From Comamonadaceae bacterium (lineage in GTDB: Bacteria > Pseudomonadota > Gammaproteobacteria > Burkholderiales > Burkholderiaceae_C): a stretch of 64,000 nucleotides of DNA. Both the position numbers and the translations under genes were made by a program. The notes below the pieces were generated by a model. The model was not told the origin of the DNA. It was given only the letters and a program-made list of their open reading frames with translations, and searched no databases. Positions 32,297-41,914 of this stretch are shown here, in pieces. Position 1 is the stretch's first letter. Each line of letters opens with the position of its first letter. The DNA lies in NCBI GenBank assembly GCA_027486255.1, contig JAIXPL010000009.1, positions 61,716-125,715 of the forward strand, given 5' to 3'.

Positions 32297-33661
32297 TCAG
32301 GCCCAGCCCATCAGGCGCAGCAGCAGGCCCGCCCCAGCGGCCACCGCGATCACGCGCAACACGCTCCAGCCCAGCCGCCACAGCGCCCAGGCCGAGGCCA
32401 GCACCAAGGCCAGTGCCCACAAGTCGGGCAAGGCCAGCACGCCGCCGGGCAGCACCACGGCCGAAAGGAACCACAGCGCCAGCTGGGCGATCACGCCCAC
32501 CACGGCGCAGGTCACCGCCGCCAGCGGCACGGTGACCATCGGCCTGCCGCGGGTGGACTCTACCCAGGGCCCGCCGGCGAGGATGAAGAGGAAAGAAGGC
32601 AAAAAGGTGAACCAGGTGGCCACGCAGGCGGCCAGCGCCGCACCCAGGAACTGTGCATCGGGCCCCAGCACCTGCTGCAACCAGCCGCCCACAAAGCCGA
32701 CAAAGGCCACCACCATGATGAGCGGGCCCGGCGTGGTCTCGCCCAGGGCGAGGCCATCCATCATCTGCGGCGTGCTCAGCCAGCCGTAGTGATCCACCGC
32801 CGCCTGCTGCACATAAGGCAGCACGGCATAGGCCCCGCCGAAGGTGAGCAAGGCCGCTTTGGTGAAGAACCAGCCCATCTGCGTGAGCGTGGCGTTCCAG
32901 CCCTGGCTGAACAGCAGCACCGCCATGGGCAGCAGCCACAGCAGACCCGTGACGGCCAACACGCGCAGCAAGCGCGCGCGGCTAAAGCGCGCATGCGCGG
33001 GCGGTAGCGTGTGGTCGTCGATGAGCGCGCTGGCACCGCCGGCCTGGTGGGCGGTATGGCCGCTGCCGCCTGCGCCCAGGGCCTGCGGCGCCCAGCGCGA
33101 CACGCCCCAGCCGATGAGCAAGGCGCTCAGCACCACGGCCGGGAAGGGCAGGTGCAGAAAGGCCAGGGCCACAAAACTGCCGAGCGCCAGCAGCCAGGGC
33201 AAGGGCAGGCGCCGCGGATCGCCCAAGGCCTTGCGGCCGATGCGGTGCAGCGCATGCAGCACGATGGCGGCCACCGCCGGCTTGATGCCGTAAAAAAGGC
33301 CGGCCACCAGGGGCTGCGTGCCCCAGGCCATGTAGATCCAGCTCAGCAAGATGAGCAGCAGCAGCGAGGGCAACACAAACAGCGTGCCGGCGGCGATGCC
33401 GCCGCGCGTCTTGTGCATCAGCCAACCCAGATAGGTGGCCAGCTGCTGCGCCTCGGGGCCGGGCAGCAGCATGCAAAAGTTCAGCGCATGCAAAAACCGC
33501 TGTTCGGAAATCCAACGCCGGCGCTCGACCAGCTCGCGGTGCATGATGGCAATCTGGCCCGCAGGCCCGCCAAAGCTGATGAGGCCCAGCTTGAACCAAA
33601 AACGCAGGGCCTCGCGGAAGGGCACCTCGGCCGGCGGCTGGCCCGGCGCGCCTTGGCTCAT
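32297..33661 (-). CDS. chrA: Chromate transporter, two-domain ChrA
   Basis: FWFKLGLISFGGPAGQIAIMH and second half FFTKAALLTFGGAYAVLPYV, duplicated CHR domains. Confidence 0.9.
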   Translation of the reverse strand: MSQGAPGQPPAEVPFREALRFWFKLGLISFGGPAGQIAIMHRELVERRRWISEQRFLHALNFCMLLPGPEAQQLATYLGWLMHKTRGGIAAGTLFVLPSLLLLILLSWIYMAWGTQPLVAGLFYGIKPAVAAIVLHALHRIGRKALGDPRRLPLPWLLALGSFVALAFLHLPFPAVVLSALLIGWGVSRWAPQALGAGGSGHTAHQAGGASALIDDHTLPPAHARFSRARLLRVLAVTGLLWLLPMAVLLFSQGWNATLTQMGWFFTKAALLTFGGAYAVLPYVQQAAVDHYGWLSTPQMMDGLALGETTPGPLIMVVAFVGFVGGWLQQVLGPDAQFLGAALAACVATWFTFLPSFLFILAGGPWVESTRGRPMVTVPLAAVTCAVVGVIAQLALWFLSAVVLPGGVLALPDLWALALVLASAWALWRLGWSVLRVIAVAAGAGLLLRLMGWA

Positions 33662-34254
33662 GCGCGCTGAACCTTGAAGACGGCGCGGCTGGCCCGCACG
33701 TTCGGCCACCAGCGCAGCTCCCGCCCGTCTTGCAGGCCGAACTCGTCGAGGATGTGCAGGCGGTTCTTCAGGGCCAGCGCCCGGAAGTCGCGCAGGGTGC
33801 CCACGCGGATGTTGGGCGTGTCGTACCACTGGTAGGGCAGCACCTTGGTCACCGGCATGCGGCCGCGCAGCACAGCCAGGCGGTTGGGCCAGTGGGCAAA
33901 GTTGGGAAAGGCCACGATGCCCATGCGGCCCACGCGGGCGGTCTCGCGCAGCATGACCTCGGTGTTGCGCAGATGCTGGAGGGTGTCGATCTGCAGCACC
34001 ACGTCGAAGGAGCTGTCACCAAACAGGGCCAGACCGTCTTCGAGGTTGAGCTGGATGACGTTCACGCCGCGGGCCACGCAGGCCTGCACGTTGGCGTCAT
34101 TGAGCTCCACGCCGTAGCCGGTGCAGCCGCGCTCGCGCATCAGGTGGGCCAGGAGCTCGCCGGTGCCGCAGCCCAGGTCGAGCACGCGCGAGCCTTCGGG
34201 CACCAGGCGGGCGATGTGGCGCAGGTCGGCAGACACAGGGGGGGCGGCGTTCAC
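33658..34254 (-). CDS. metW: Methionine biosynthesis protein MetW
   Basis: [21 protein letters not shown]; overlaps the upstream metX stop. Confidence 0.92.
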   Translation of the reverse strand: MNAAPPVSADLRHIARLVPEGSRVLDLGCGTGELLAHLMRERGCTGYGVELNDANVQACVARGVNVIQLNLEDGLALFGDSSFDVVLQIDTLQHLRNTEVMLRETARVGRMGIVAFPNFAHWPNRLAVLRGRMPVTKVLPYQWYDTPNIRVGTLRDFRALALKNRLHILDEFGLQDGRELRWWPNVRASRAVFKVQRA

Positions 34255-35405
34255 AGGCTCACCTTATCGAAGTAGGAGCGAACCACCGCCATGTAGCGGG
34301 GGTCGTCGAGCAGGAAGGCGTCGTGGCCGTGTGGCGCGTCAATCTCGGCGTAACTCACGTCACGCTGGTTGTCCAGCAAGGCCTTGACGAGTTCGAGGCT
34401 GCGCGCCGGAGAAAAGCGCCAGTCCGTCGTGAAGCTCACCAACAGAAACTTGGCCGCGGCCTGGGCAAAGGCCTTTGAGAGATCACCGCCGTGCGCGCGG
34501 GCCGGGTCAAAGTAGTCCAGCGCCCGGGTGATCAGCAGGTAGGTGTTGGCATCGAAGTACTCGGCGAACTTGTCGCCCTGGTAGCGCAGGTAGCTCTCGA
34601 TTTCGAACTCGACGTCCTGTGTGCTGAACTGGTAGGCGCGGTCCCGGCCCAGCTCACCCGCGATGGCGCGCAGCTGCCGACCGAACTTCTCGTTCATCAC
34701 GTCGTCGCTCAGGTAGGTGATGTGGCCGATCATGCGGGCAATGCGCAGGCCCCGCTTCGGGATCACGCCATGGCGGTAGAAGTGGCCGCCATGGAAATCG
34801 GGGTCGGTGACGATGGCGCGGCGGGCCACCTCGTTAAAAGCAATGTTCTCGGCCGTCAGGTTGGGGGCGCTGGCCACCACCACGGCGTGGCGCACACGCT
34901 CGGGGTGCTGCAGCGTCCAGGAGAGCGCCTGCATGCCGCCCAAGCTGCCGCCAATCACGGCGGCCAGTTGGCCAATGCCCAAGCGGTCGAGCAGCGCGGC
35001 CTGGGCGTTCACCCAATCCTCGACGGTGACCACGGGGAAATCCGCGCCATAGACCTGGCCGGTGTCGGGGTTGACATGCATGGGCCCGGTCGAGCCGAAG
35101 CACGAACCCAGGTTGTTCACGCCGATCACAAAGAAGCGCTCGGTGTCCAGGGGCTTGCCCGGGCCGATCAGGGTGTCCCACCAGCCTTCGGAGCGGGGCA
35201 TCACCTGGCCCTGGCTGTCGAGATAGACACCGGCCACGTGGTGCGAGGCATTGAGCGCATGGCACACGAGCACCGCATTCGACCTGTCGGCATTGAGCTG
35301 GCCGTAGGTCTCGTAGCTCAGGTCGTAGCCGCGCAGGGACGCACCGCTGGTGAGCGCCAGCGGCTCCTCAAAATGCATGGACTGGGGCGTGGCAACAAGG
35401 GACAA
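34251..35405 (-). CDS. metX: Homoserine O-acyltransferase MetX; TTG start ([12 protein letters not shown]) inferred
   Basis: [35 protein letters not shown]. The ATG at 35435 lies inside a terminator hairpin; TTG at 35405 gives the MS[10 protein letters not shown] N-terminus expected from homologues (recalled). Confidence 0.88.
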   Translation of the reverse strand: MSLVATPQSMHFEEPLALTSGASLRGYDLSYETYGQLNADRSNAVLVCHALNASHHVAGVYLDSQGQVMPRSEGWWDTLIGPGKPLDTERFFVIGVNNLGSCFGSTGPMHVNPDTGQVYGADFPVVTVEDWVNAQAALLDRLGIGQLAAVIGGSLGGMQALSWTLQHPERVRHAVVVASAPNLTAENIAFNEVARRAIVTDPDFHGGHFYRHGVIPKRGLRIARMIGHITYLSDDVMNEKFGRQLRAIAGELGRDRAYQFSTQDVEFEIESYLRYQGDKFAEYFDANTYLLITRALDYFDPARAHGGDLSKAFAQAAAKFLLVSFTTDWRFSPARSLELVKALLDNQRDVSYAEIDAPHGHDAFLLDDPRYMAVVRSYFDKVSL

Positions 35406-35416
35406 GCTGGCACCTG

Positions 35417-35453
35417 AAAAAACAAAACCCGGCATCGCTGAAGGCGATCCGGG
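35417..35453 (-). terminator. Intrinsic terminator in the metX leader
   Basis: Minus strand: CCCGGATCGC-CTTCA-GCGATGCCGGG-TTTTGTTTTTT. Confidence 0.85.
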
Positions 35454-35465
35454 CGGGGACAAATC

Positions 35466-35514
35466 GTCTTTAGCTGAATTTCTTGAGCGCCCGCAAGCTG
35501 AGCAAATCGGCGCC
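35466..35514 (-). ncRNA. SAM-II (SAM-alpha)-type riboswitch aptamer upstream of metX
   Basis: Minus strand GGCGCCGATTTGCTCAGCTTGCGGGCGCTCAAGAAATTCAGCTAAAG: P1 GCGCC/GGCGC enclosing GATTTG...TTGCG, then A-rich linker and AGCTAAA. Confidence 0.88.
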
Positions 35515-35608
35515 TTAAAAGTATAGCCGGGCCATGGCCCTGGCCCTGGCTCGGCGCGAAGGCGTGGACTCATGTCGGTCAATCATGACGCGCCATCATG
35601 ACGCCGCA

Positions 35609-36322
35609 TCAGGGCGCGTACCAGACCTCCACAGGCGGCCCCGGCCGCTGCAGCACCAGCGAGATGGGCAGCGCCGGACCGGGCTGGGCGCAAGCGCGCT
35701 CGAGCACGGCCCGCTTGGCAGGTCCCGACAGGGCCAGGTGAACATGCCGGGCCTGCTGAAGGACGGGCAAGGTCAGGGTCAGGCGGGCGTGCGGCGCCGA
35801 GCTCGGCCGCACCCAGGCCACCCGGGCCGGGCCCGACAGCGCCTCTGCCAGGCCAGGCGCCCCCGGAAAGAGCGAGGCCGTGTGGCCGTCCTCGCCCATG
35901 CCCAGCACCAGCACATCCAGGGGCCAGAGCAGGCCCGCGAATCGGGCCTCGGCCAGCGCGGCCAGGCCCGCCTGCTCGGGCTCAGTGGCCGGCAGCGCGT
36001 CAAAAAAGGGCAGGAAATGCGCAGCAGCCGCCGGGCCCTTCAGCAGGTGCCGGCGCACCAGGGCGGCATTGCTGTCGTGCGCCTCGGGGAGCACGCAACG
36101 CTCGTCGGCCAGCAGCACGCTCACCTGATGCCAGGGCAGCGCCTGGCTGTGCAATGCCTCGAAAAAAGCGACCGGAGAGCGGCCGCCGGAGACGGCCAAG
36201 AGCGCTTGGCCGCGCCGGTCCGTGGCCTCGCGCAGCTGCGCGGCCACGGCCCCGGCCAGCGCCTGCGCCGCTGAAGCGGCGTCCGGCGTCTCGTGCCAGA
36301 CAGGCCAGAGGCAGGGGCTCAC
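35609..36322 (-). CDS. pgl: 6-phosphogluconolactonase
   Basis: LLAVSGGRSPVAFFEALHSQ; VLGMGEDGHTASLFPG. Confidence 0.93.
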   Translation of the reverse strand: MSPCLWPVWHETPDAASAAQALAGAVAAQLREATDRRGQALLAVSGGRSPVAFFEALHSQALPWHQVSVLLADERCVLPEAHDSNAALVRRHLLKGPAAAAHFLPFFDALPATEPEQAGLAALAEARFAGLLWPLDVLVLGMGEDGHTASLFPGAPGLAEALSGPARVAWVRPSSAPHARLTLTLPVLQQARHVHLALSGPAKRAVLERACAQPGPALPISLVLQRPGPPVEVWYAP

Positions 36323-37788
36323 GGTGCCTCGGCCCCGCGAATGGGGGCGCGGGCGAGCAGGGCCGAGGCGCCGACCGGCCCCCAGCTGCCGGCCGGGTAG
36401 GGATGGGGCTGTTCACCGAGCTGCTGCCAAGCCTCGAGGATGGGATCGACCCATTGCCAGGCGGCTTCGAGTTCGTCGCGGCGCATGAAGTGGGTCAGGC
36501 GGCCCTTGATGACATCGACCAGCAGGCGCTCGTAGGCCTCGGCGCGGCGCTCGCTGAAGGCCGACTGCAGGTCGAGCTTGAGGAAGGCCGGGCGCAGCTT
36601 CATGCCCGAGCCCGGCTCCTTGGCCATCATCTGCAGCTCGATGGACTCCTCGGGCTGCAGGCTGATCACCAGGCGGTTGGCGTGCGGGGCAGCGCGCTGG
36701 TCGGCGAAGATGGAAAACGGCGGGTCGGCGTAATCAATGATGATGTCCGAGCGCCGCTGCGGCAGGCGCTTGCCCGTGCGCAGATAAAAAGGCACGCCGG
36801 CCCAGCGGGCGTTGCGCACCTGCGCGCGCAAGGCCACGAAGGTTTCGGTGCCGCTTGCGGCCGGCACGCCGGACTCCTGGCGGTAGCCGGCAACAGCCTG
36901 GCCCTCGACCACGCCCGCGCTGTACTGCCCGCGCACCGTGTCCTGCCGAACATCATGCAGGTCCATCCGGCGCAGGCAGCGCAGCACCTTGAGCTTTTCA
37001 TCGCGCACATCGTCCGGGTCAAGCGAGATCGGTGGCTCCATCGCCACGATGCACAGCAGCTGCAGCAGGTGGTTCTGCACCATGTCGCGCAGCGCGCCGG
37101 TCTGGTCGTAAAAGCCCGCGCGGGTACCCACGCCCACGGTCTCGGCCACGGTGATCTGCACGCTCTGGATGTGCGGGGCGCGCCACAGCGGCTCGAAGAT
37201 GGCGTTGCCAAAGCGCAGCACCATGAGGTTCTGTACCGTCTCCTTGCCCAGGTAGTGGTCGATGCGGTAGACCTGTCGCTCGTCGAAATAGCGCGCCACT
37301 GCCTCATTGATGGCGCGCGCGGAGGACAGGTCGTGGCACAGCGGTTTTTCGAGCACCACGCGGGCCTGCGGATCGATGAGGCCGGCCTCGTGCAGCCGCC
37401 CGCAGATCTGAGCGAAAAGCCCTGGTGCCGTGGCCAGGTAAAAGACCTTGGTCGAGCCCGGGCGACAGCACGGGGCCAGGCGGGCGTAGCCTTCGGCCTC
37501 GGTGGCATCCATGCTGACGAAGTCCAGCCGCGCCAGGAAAGCTGTCCAAGCTTCGTGCTGGAAGGCGTCGGCGGCCATGACGGTGCGCGCACTGCGGTCC
37601 ACGAAGTCGGCATAAGCCTGCCGGTCCCAGCCATGCCGACCGATGCCGATGATGCGGGTGTCCTGCGGCAGGCGCTCATGCACATGGGCCATGTAGAGCG
37701 CAGGCAGCAATTTGCGCCAGGACAGGTCGCCGGCGCCGCCGAAGATGACGAGGTCCAGGGGCGCGTCCATGGCCACCTGGGCAGGCAC
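36319..37788 (-). CDS. zwf: Glucose-6-phosphate 1-dehydrogenase
   Basis: [39 protein letters not shown]. Confidence 0.95.
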   Translation of the reverse strand: MPAQVAMDAPLDLVIFGGAGDLSWRKLLPALYMAHVHERLPQDTRIIGIGRHGWDRQAYADFVDRSARTVMAADAFQHEAWTAFLARLDFVSMDATEAEGYARLAPCCRPGSTKVFYLATAPGLFAQICGRLHEAGLIDPQARVVLEKPLCHDLSSARAINEAVARYFDERQVYRIDHYLGKETVQNLMVLRFGNAIFEPLWRAPHIQSVQITVAETVGVGTRAGFYDQTGALRDMVQNHLLQLLCIVAMEPPISLDPDDVRDEKLKVLRCLRRMDLHDVRQDTVRGQYSAGVVEGQAVAGYRQESGVPAASGTETFVALRAQVRNARWAGVPFYLRTGKRLPQRRSDIIIDYADPPFSIFADQRAAPHANRLVISLQPEESIELQMMAKEPGSGMKLRPAFLKLDLQSAFSERRAEAYERLLVDVIKGRLTHFMRRDELEAAWQWVDPILEAWQQLGEQPHPYPAGSWGPVGASALLARAPIRGAEAP

Positions 37789-38199
37789 TCAGCCGCCCGA
37801 CTCCTCGGCCACCACCAGGTCGGGATGCAGGGCGCGGATGCGCGGGTCGGTGTAGTAGCCGCCGTACTCGGTGTAGCGCAGGTAGGGCCGTCCGCAAGTC
37901 GTGCAGGCCCAGACCTCGCAGCGGTTATAGGGGAACCAGCCCGGGGCAATGGGCGCATCGGCCGACCAGGCGTGGGTGCCCTGCGGGTGGTATTCAAGCA
38001 GCGTCGGATCCTCGTCGCCGGCAGGCCTGAGCGTGCCCAGGCAGCGCAGCTGCGCCGCATCAAAGCCGCCAGGCACCGACTCCCAGCCTGCACAGGCGAG
38101 CGCGCCGCAGTGCGTACAGGGTGGGGCCTGCTGGCCACGGCGGCCCAGCGCCATGAGCTCACGGGCCGAATAAAAGGGAAGGCTGGTGTCTTCAGGCAT
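37789..38199 (-). CDS. Conserved protein with cysteine pairs (CTHC, CTTC), possible zinc ribbon
   Basis: ORF downstream of the 38208 limit; CTHCGALAC and CEVWACTTCGRPYLRYTEYGGYY; abuts zwf. Confidence 0.55.
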   Translation of the reverse strand: MPEDTSLPFYSARELMALGRRGQQAPPCTHCGALACAGWESVPGGFDAAQLRCLGTLRPAGDEDPTLLEYHPQGTHAWSADAPIAPGWFPYNRCEVWACTTCGRPYLRYTEYGGYYTDPRIRALHPDLVVAEESGG

Positions 38200-38307
38200 G
38201 CTTGACAAGGTGCTGCGCCGGCGAACCCACCGGTACCGGCCATCGCCCCGATATTACGTGAGCCGCCCACCGAAGGACGCACCGAACCCGCGCACAGGCG
38301 CAAATCT

Positions 38308-38363
38308 TGCTTTTGTTTGGTGCATCATGCGTGTTTTGTGGGCTTGTGCACCAAAACAAGGCG
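38308..38363. promoter_or_regulatory. Pair of NtrC-like sites / 9-bp inverted repeat upstream of amt
   Basis: TGCTTTTGTTTGGTGCA (38308-38324) and TGCACCAAAACAAGGCG (38347-38363), each with one perfect half of TGCACYANNNTGGTGCA. Confidence 0.5.
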
Positions 38364-38394
38364 TGATTTCGTCGTTTTAAAGGAATCAAGTTTC

Positions 38395-39597
38395 ATGGAA
38401 GCACTAAAACAGGGCTCAGATGCGCTGTTCATTCTCCTGGGCGGCATCATGGTGCTGGCCATGCATGCAGGCTTTGCCTTTCTGGAGCTGGGCACCGTAC
38501 GCAAGAAAAACCAGGTCAATGCCCTGGTCAAGATCCTGGTGGATTTTTCCGTCTCCACCGTGGTTTATTTCGTGGTCGGTTACGGCGTGGCCTACGGCAC
38601 ACACTTCTTTGTGGGGGCCGAGCAGCTGGCCGCCAAGAATGGCTACGAGCTGGTGAAGTTCTTCTTCCTGCTCACCTTCGCGGCAGCCATTCCGGCCATC
38701 ATCTCCGGCGGCATCGCCGAGCGCTCGCGCTTTTACCCGCAGCTGCTGGCCACGGCCGTGATCGTGGGTTTGATCTACCCCTTCTTTGAGGGCATCGTCT
38801 GGAACCAGCAGTTCGGCGTGCAGGCCTGGATCAAGGCCACCACAGGTGATGAGTTTCACGACTTCGCCGGTTCGGTGGTGGTGCACGCCATGGGCGGTTG
38901 GCTGGCGCTGCCGGCCGTGCTGCTGCTGGGCGCACGCAGCAACCGCTACCGCAAGGACGGCGCCATGTCGGCCCATCCGCCCTCGAACATTCCCTTCCTG
39001 GCCCTGGGCGCCTGGATCCTCACCGTGGGCTGGTTCGGCTTCAATGTGATGAGCGCCCAGACCATCGACAAGATCTCGGGCCTGGTGGCCGTGAACTCGC
39101 TGATGGCCATGGTGGGCGGCACCCTGGTGGCGCTGCTCATGGGCAAGAACGACCCGGGCTTTGTGCACAACGGCCCGCTGGCGGGCCTGGTGGCTGTGTG
39201 CGCGGGCTCGGATCTGATGCATCCGCTGGGCGCGCTGGTGGTAGGCGGCGTGGCCGGCGCCATCTTCGTGGTGATGTTCACGCTCACGCAAAACCGCTGG
39301 AAGATTGACGATGTGCTGGGCGTCTGGCCGCTGCACGGCCTGTGCGGCGCCTGGGGCGGCATCGCATGCGGCATTTTCGGCAGCGCTTCCTTCGGCGGCC
39401 TGGGCGGGGTGAACCTGTCAGCGCAGCTGATAGGCACCGCCATGGGCGTGGCCTGGGCGGGCCTGGCCGGCTGGGCGGTCTATGGCCTGATCAAGGCGAG
39501 CGTGGGCCTGCGCCTGTCGCAGGAGGAAGAGTTCGAGGGTGCCGACCTGAGCGTGCACCGCATCGGCGCCACCCCGGACCGGGAAGTGAACTGGTAA
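38395..39597 (+). CDS. amt: Ammonium transporter
   Basis: FEGIVWNQQFGVQAW, DFAGSVVVHAMGGWLALPAV, LHGLCGAWGGIACGIFG. Confidence 0.93.
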   Translation: MEALKQGSDALFILLGGIMVLAMHAGFAFLELGTVRKKNQVNALVKILVDFSVSTVVYFVVGYGVAYGTHFFVGAEQLAAKNGYELVKFFFLLTFAAAIPAIISGGIAERSRFYPQLLATAVIVGLIYPFFEGIVWNQQFGVQAWIKATTGDEFHDFAGSVVVHAMGGWLALPAVLLLGARSNRYRKDGAMSAHPPSNIPFLALGAWILTVGWFGFNVMSAQTIDKISGLVAVNSLMAMVGGTLVALLMGKNDPGFVHNGPLAGLVAVCAGSDLMHPLGALVVGGVAGAIFVVMFTLTQNRWKIDDVLGVWPLHGLCGAWGGIACGIFGSASFGGLGGVNLSAQLIGTAMGVAWAGLAGWAVYGLIKASVGLRLSQEEEFEGADLSVHRIGATPDREVNW

Positions 39598-39606
39598 GAC
39601 CCAAGC

Positions 39607-39624
39607 GCGCGGGGATTCCCGCGC
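39607..39624. other. GC-rich hairpin downstream of amt
   Basis: GCGCGGG-GATT-CCCGCGC. Confidence 0.6.
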
Positions 39625-39630
39625 CGGCCC

Positions 39631-39668
39631 GGGCGTCCTGCGCGGCCCATTTGCCGCGCAGGACGCCC
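39631..39668. other. 15-bp perfect hairpin downstream of amt, no T-tract
   Basis: GGGCGTCCTGCGCGG-CCCATTTG-CCGCGCAGGACGCCC. Confidence 0.8.
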
Positions 39669-39976
39669 AGCAAACTGAAGAATATCGGTAAAAAAACCAC
39701 AGCCCGGGTTTCACGGCCGAGTATGGTCTGGCCGTTTAGTTTCTTGATGACTTTTTGTAAGTCGTTGAATTAAATGGATTTTTGGGGTTTCGCAAAGACG
39801 CCGTTCGAGTTTTGGGAATTGACAGCGTCGCCCATTGGCAAGATGAAAGAAAAAAGGGTAATCACCAGTTACTTTCCTTGCCGGCATTTAAGCAATCTCG
39901 CGCATAATCCCTTGGGCATGGTGGGCAACCACCACGCAAGTCAGGTGATTGGTCAGTTTCGCGCGTTTGTGCTTTC

Positions 39977-40017
39977 GGGACTCCATCGCTTTCGTTTCAG
40001 TGTTTTTGAGGAGTCCC
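39977..40017 (+). promoter_or_regulatory. RBS-sequestering hairpin in the leader of the RRM gene
   Basis: GGGACTCC-N25-GGAGTCCC; the 3' arm contains the Shine-Dalgarno GGAG, 3 nt before ATG 40021. Confidence 0.6.
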
Positions 40018-40020
40018 AAG

Positions 40021-40443
40021 ATGGGCAACAAACTTTACGTCGGCAATCTGCCGTACTCGGTGCGCGACGAAGATCTGCAGCAATCCTTTTCTGAATTCGG
40101 TTCTGTGACCAGTGCCAAAGTCATGATGGAGCGCGACACCGGTCGTTCCAAGGGCTTCGGCTTCGTGGAAATGGGCAGTGACGCCGAGGCGCAAGCCGCC
40201 ATCAACGGCATGAACGGCCAGTCCATGGGCGGCCGCAGTGTCGTCGTGAACGAAGCCCGTCCGATGGAGGCTCGTCCTCCCCGCAGCGGTGGCTTCGGCG
40301 GCGGTAGCGGTGGTGGCTTCGGCGGCGGCGGCGGTGGCCGTTCGGGCGGCGGCGGCTACGGCGGCGGCGGCAGTGATGGCGGTTTCCGCAGCCCCTACGG
40401 CGGTGGCGGTCGTGGCGGCGGCGGTGGCCGCGGCGGTTACTGA
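40021..40443 (+). CDS. RRM-domain RNA-binding protein with Gly-rich tail
   Basis: KLYVGNLPYS (RNP2), SKGFGFVEM (RNP1), C-terminal GGGxGG tract. Confidence 0.93.
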   Translation: MGNKLYVGNLPYSVRDEDLQQSFSEFGSVTSAKVMMERDTGRSKGFGFVEMGSDAEAQAAINGMNGQSMGGRSVVVNEARPMEARPPRSGGFGGGSGGGFGGGGGGRSGGGGYGGGGSDGGFRSPYGGGGRGGGGGRGGY

Positions 40444-40518
40444 TCCTGCTGTCCCAGGACTGCGCCTGAACATCGATTCGGCACGGTCCTGACGCAGCGC
40501 ACGCCCCGACGTGCAAGC

Positions 40519-40550
40519 AAAACCCTGGCGCCTTGGCCCCAGGGTTTTTT
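40519..40550. terminator. Terminator downstream of the RRM gene
   Basis: AAAACCCTGG-CGCCTTGGC-CCCAGGGTTTTTT. Confidence 0.8.
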
Positions 40551-40625
40551 CATGCCTGCAAAAAGAGCGCCCTGCGGTCGACGCACCATTTGCGGCCCTT
40601 TGCAAGCCTTTGCGACCCTTTTCGC

Positions 40626-41330
40626 TCAGGGGCGAGGTGCAGAAGAGGGCGGCTGAGAGGGTGTGGCCCGAGGCATGATGCGTGCCTTGGCGCGGCCTTC
40701 GAGTTCGACCATGCGATTGAGGTGGTCGTAGCGAAAACTCTCGCCGCTGAATTCATCCTGACCACTGAAAAAGCGCACGGGCAGGTGCGACAACATGCGC
40801 TCGTCTTTGGCGAAGACATGCAGGAAGTCGCCACGAAACTCCTGGCGAGGCAGCATGCCGCTGCGCGCGGTGGTCAGCGCATCGCGCACCACCACCGCGT
40901 TATTGAAGAGCTGCAGTTCCGAACCATCGTCACGGCTGAGGGCCAGACGGGCGCTGGCATGCGTCACGCGCCCATCAGGTGCCGTGGACTTCCAGCGGGG
41001 ATGGTCGACCTCGACGGTGGCACTGTCGTCGTAATGCCGCATCTCGGCGCCAAAGAGCTGGCTCTGCAGGCGACCGTCCTTGTCATAGGTGCGCATGGTG
41101 GCGCCGCGCATGAAGAAATCGACCTCATGCGTCTTAGCTTGTGCTTCCTGCGGCTCGGCCAGCTGCGGTGCCTGGCGCACCATCCAGTAGGTGAGCAAGG
41201 CCAGCACGGCCATGAGCACCATGGGCAGGTAAATCGCCAATCGGTCCCAGACGGCCAGCACCGCGCGCAACAGCTGCCGAGGGCCCAGATTCGCCGCGTG
41301 GGGGGCCGGGAAAAGGTCCGGCAGATTCAT
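40626..41330 (-). CDS. lptC: LPS export ABC transporter periplasmic protein LptC
   Basis: Single N-terminal TM helix; VDFFMRGATMRTYDKDGRLQSQLFGAEMRHYDDSATVEVDHPRW; downstream of kdsC. Confidence 0.88.
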   Translation of the reverse strand: MNLPDLFPAPHAANLGPRQLLRAVLAVWDRLAIYLPMVLMAVLALLTYWMVRQAPQLAEPQEAQAKTHEVDFFMRGATMRTYDKDGRLQSQLFGAEMRHYDDSATVEVDHPRWKSTAPDGRVTHASARLALSRDDGSELQLFNNAVVVRDALTTARSGMLPRQEFRGDFLHVFAKDERMLSHLPVRFFSGQDEFSGESFRYDHLNRMVELEGRAKARIMPRATPSQPPSSAPRP

Positions 41331-41914
41331 CGCTGGTAGTCGTCCAACAGGCGTGCGTAGTGTCCGGTGGCCGTGAGCAGCAGGTCGCACCACTCGCGCA
41401 CGGCACCATGGCCGGCGGCGGCCTGCGTCACATGGTGCGCAGCCGCACGCACCTCTGCATGGGCATGCGCCGGGGCGCAGCTGACGGCAGCGCGGCGCAT
41501 CACCGGCAGATCGGGCCAGTCGTCGCCCATGGCCGCGGCCTGGTGCCAGTCCAGGCCCAGCTTGGCCAGGGTGTCTTCGGCCGCGGGTCGCTTGTCTTCC
41601 GTGCCGAAATAGGCATGCGTGATGCCCAGGGCATCCAGGCGCGCACGCAGCACCAGGCTGTCGCGGCCGGTGATCACCACGGGCGTGATGCCCGCTTTTT
41701 GCAGCAGCTTCAGGCCATGACCGTCCAGGGTGTTGAAGCGCTTGATCGTCTCACTGGCCACGTAGAACTGGCCGGTGGGCGCCGCACGCTCGGCATGCTC
41801 GCTGAAGTACAGGCCGCCATCGGTGAGCACGCCATCGACATCGAAAAAGGCCACGCGCACGTCCTGCGCGGGCAGCAGCTGCTCGGGGGTGAAGGACAGG
41901 GCAGGCAGGGTCAT
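41327..41914 (-). CDS. kdsC: 3-deoxy-D-manno-octulosonate 8-phosphate phosphatase
   Basis: VAFFDVDGVLTDGGLYF HAD motif; AMGDDWPDLPVM. Confidence 0.9.
   Translation of the reverse strand: MTLPALSFTPEQLLPAQDVRVAFFDVDGVLTDGGLYFSEHAERAAPTGQFYVASETIKRFNTLDGHGLKLLQKAGITPVVITGRDSLVLRARLDALGITHAYFGTEDKRPAAEDTLAKLGLDWHQAAAMGDDWPDLPVMRRAAVSCAPAHAHAEVRAAAHHVTQAAAGHGAVREWCDLLLTATGHYARLLDDYQR

Noticed and set aside
35406-35435. ATG at 35435 as metX start ([10 protein letters not shown]...)
   Set aside because: This segment forms the terminator hairpin and its T-tract; the conserved N-terminus fits the TTG at 35405 better.
40267-40440. GGC/GGT-rich tract as a DNA repeat array
   Set aside because: It is the coding sequence of the Gly-rich tail of the RRM protein.
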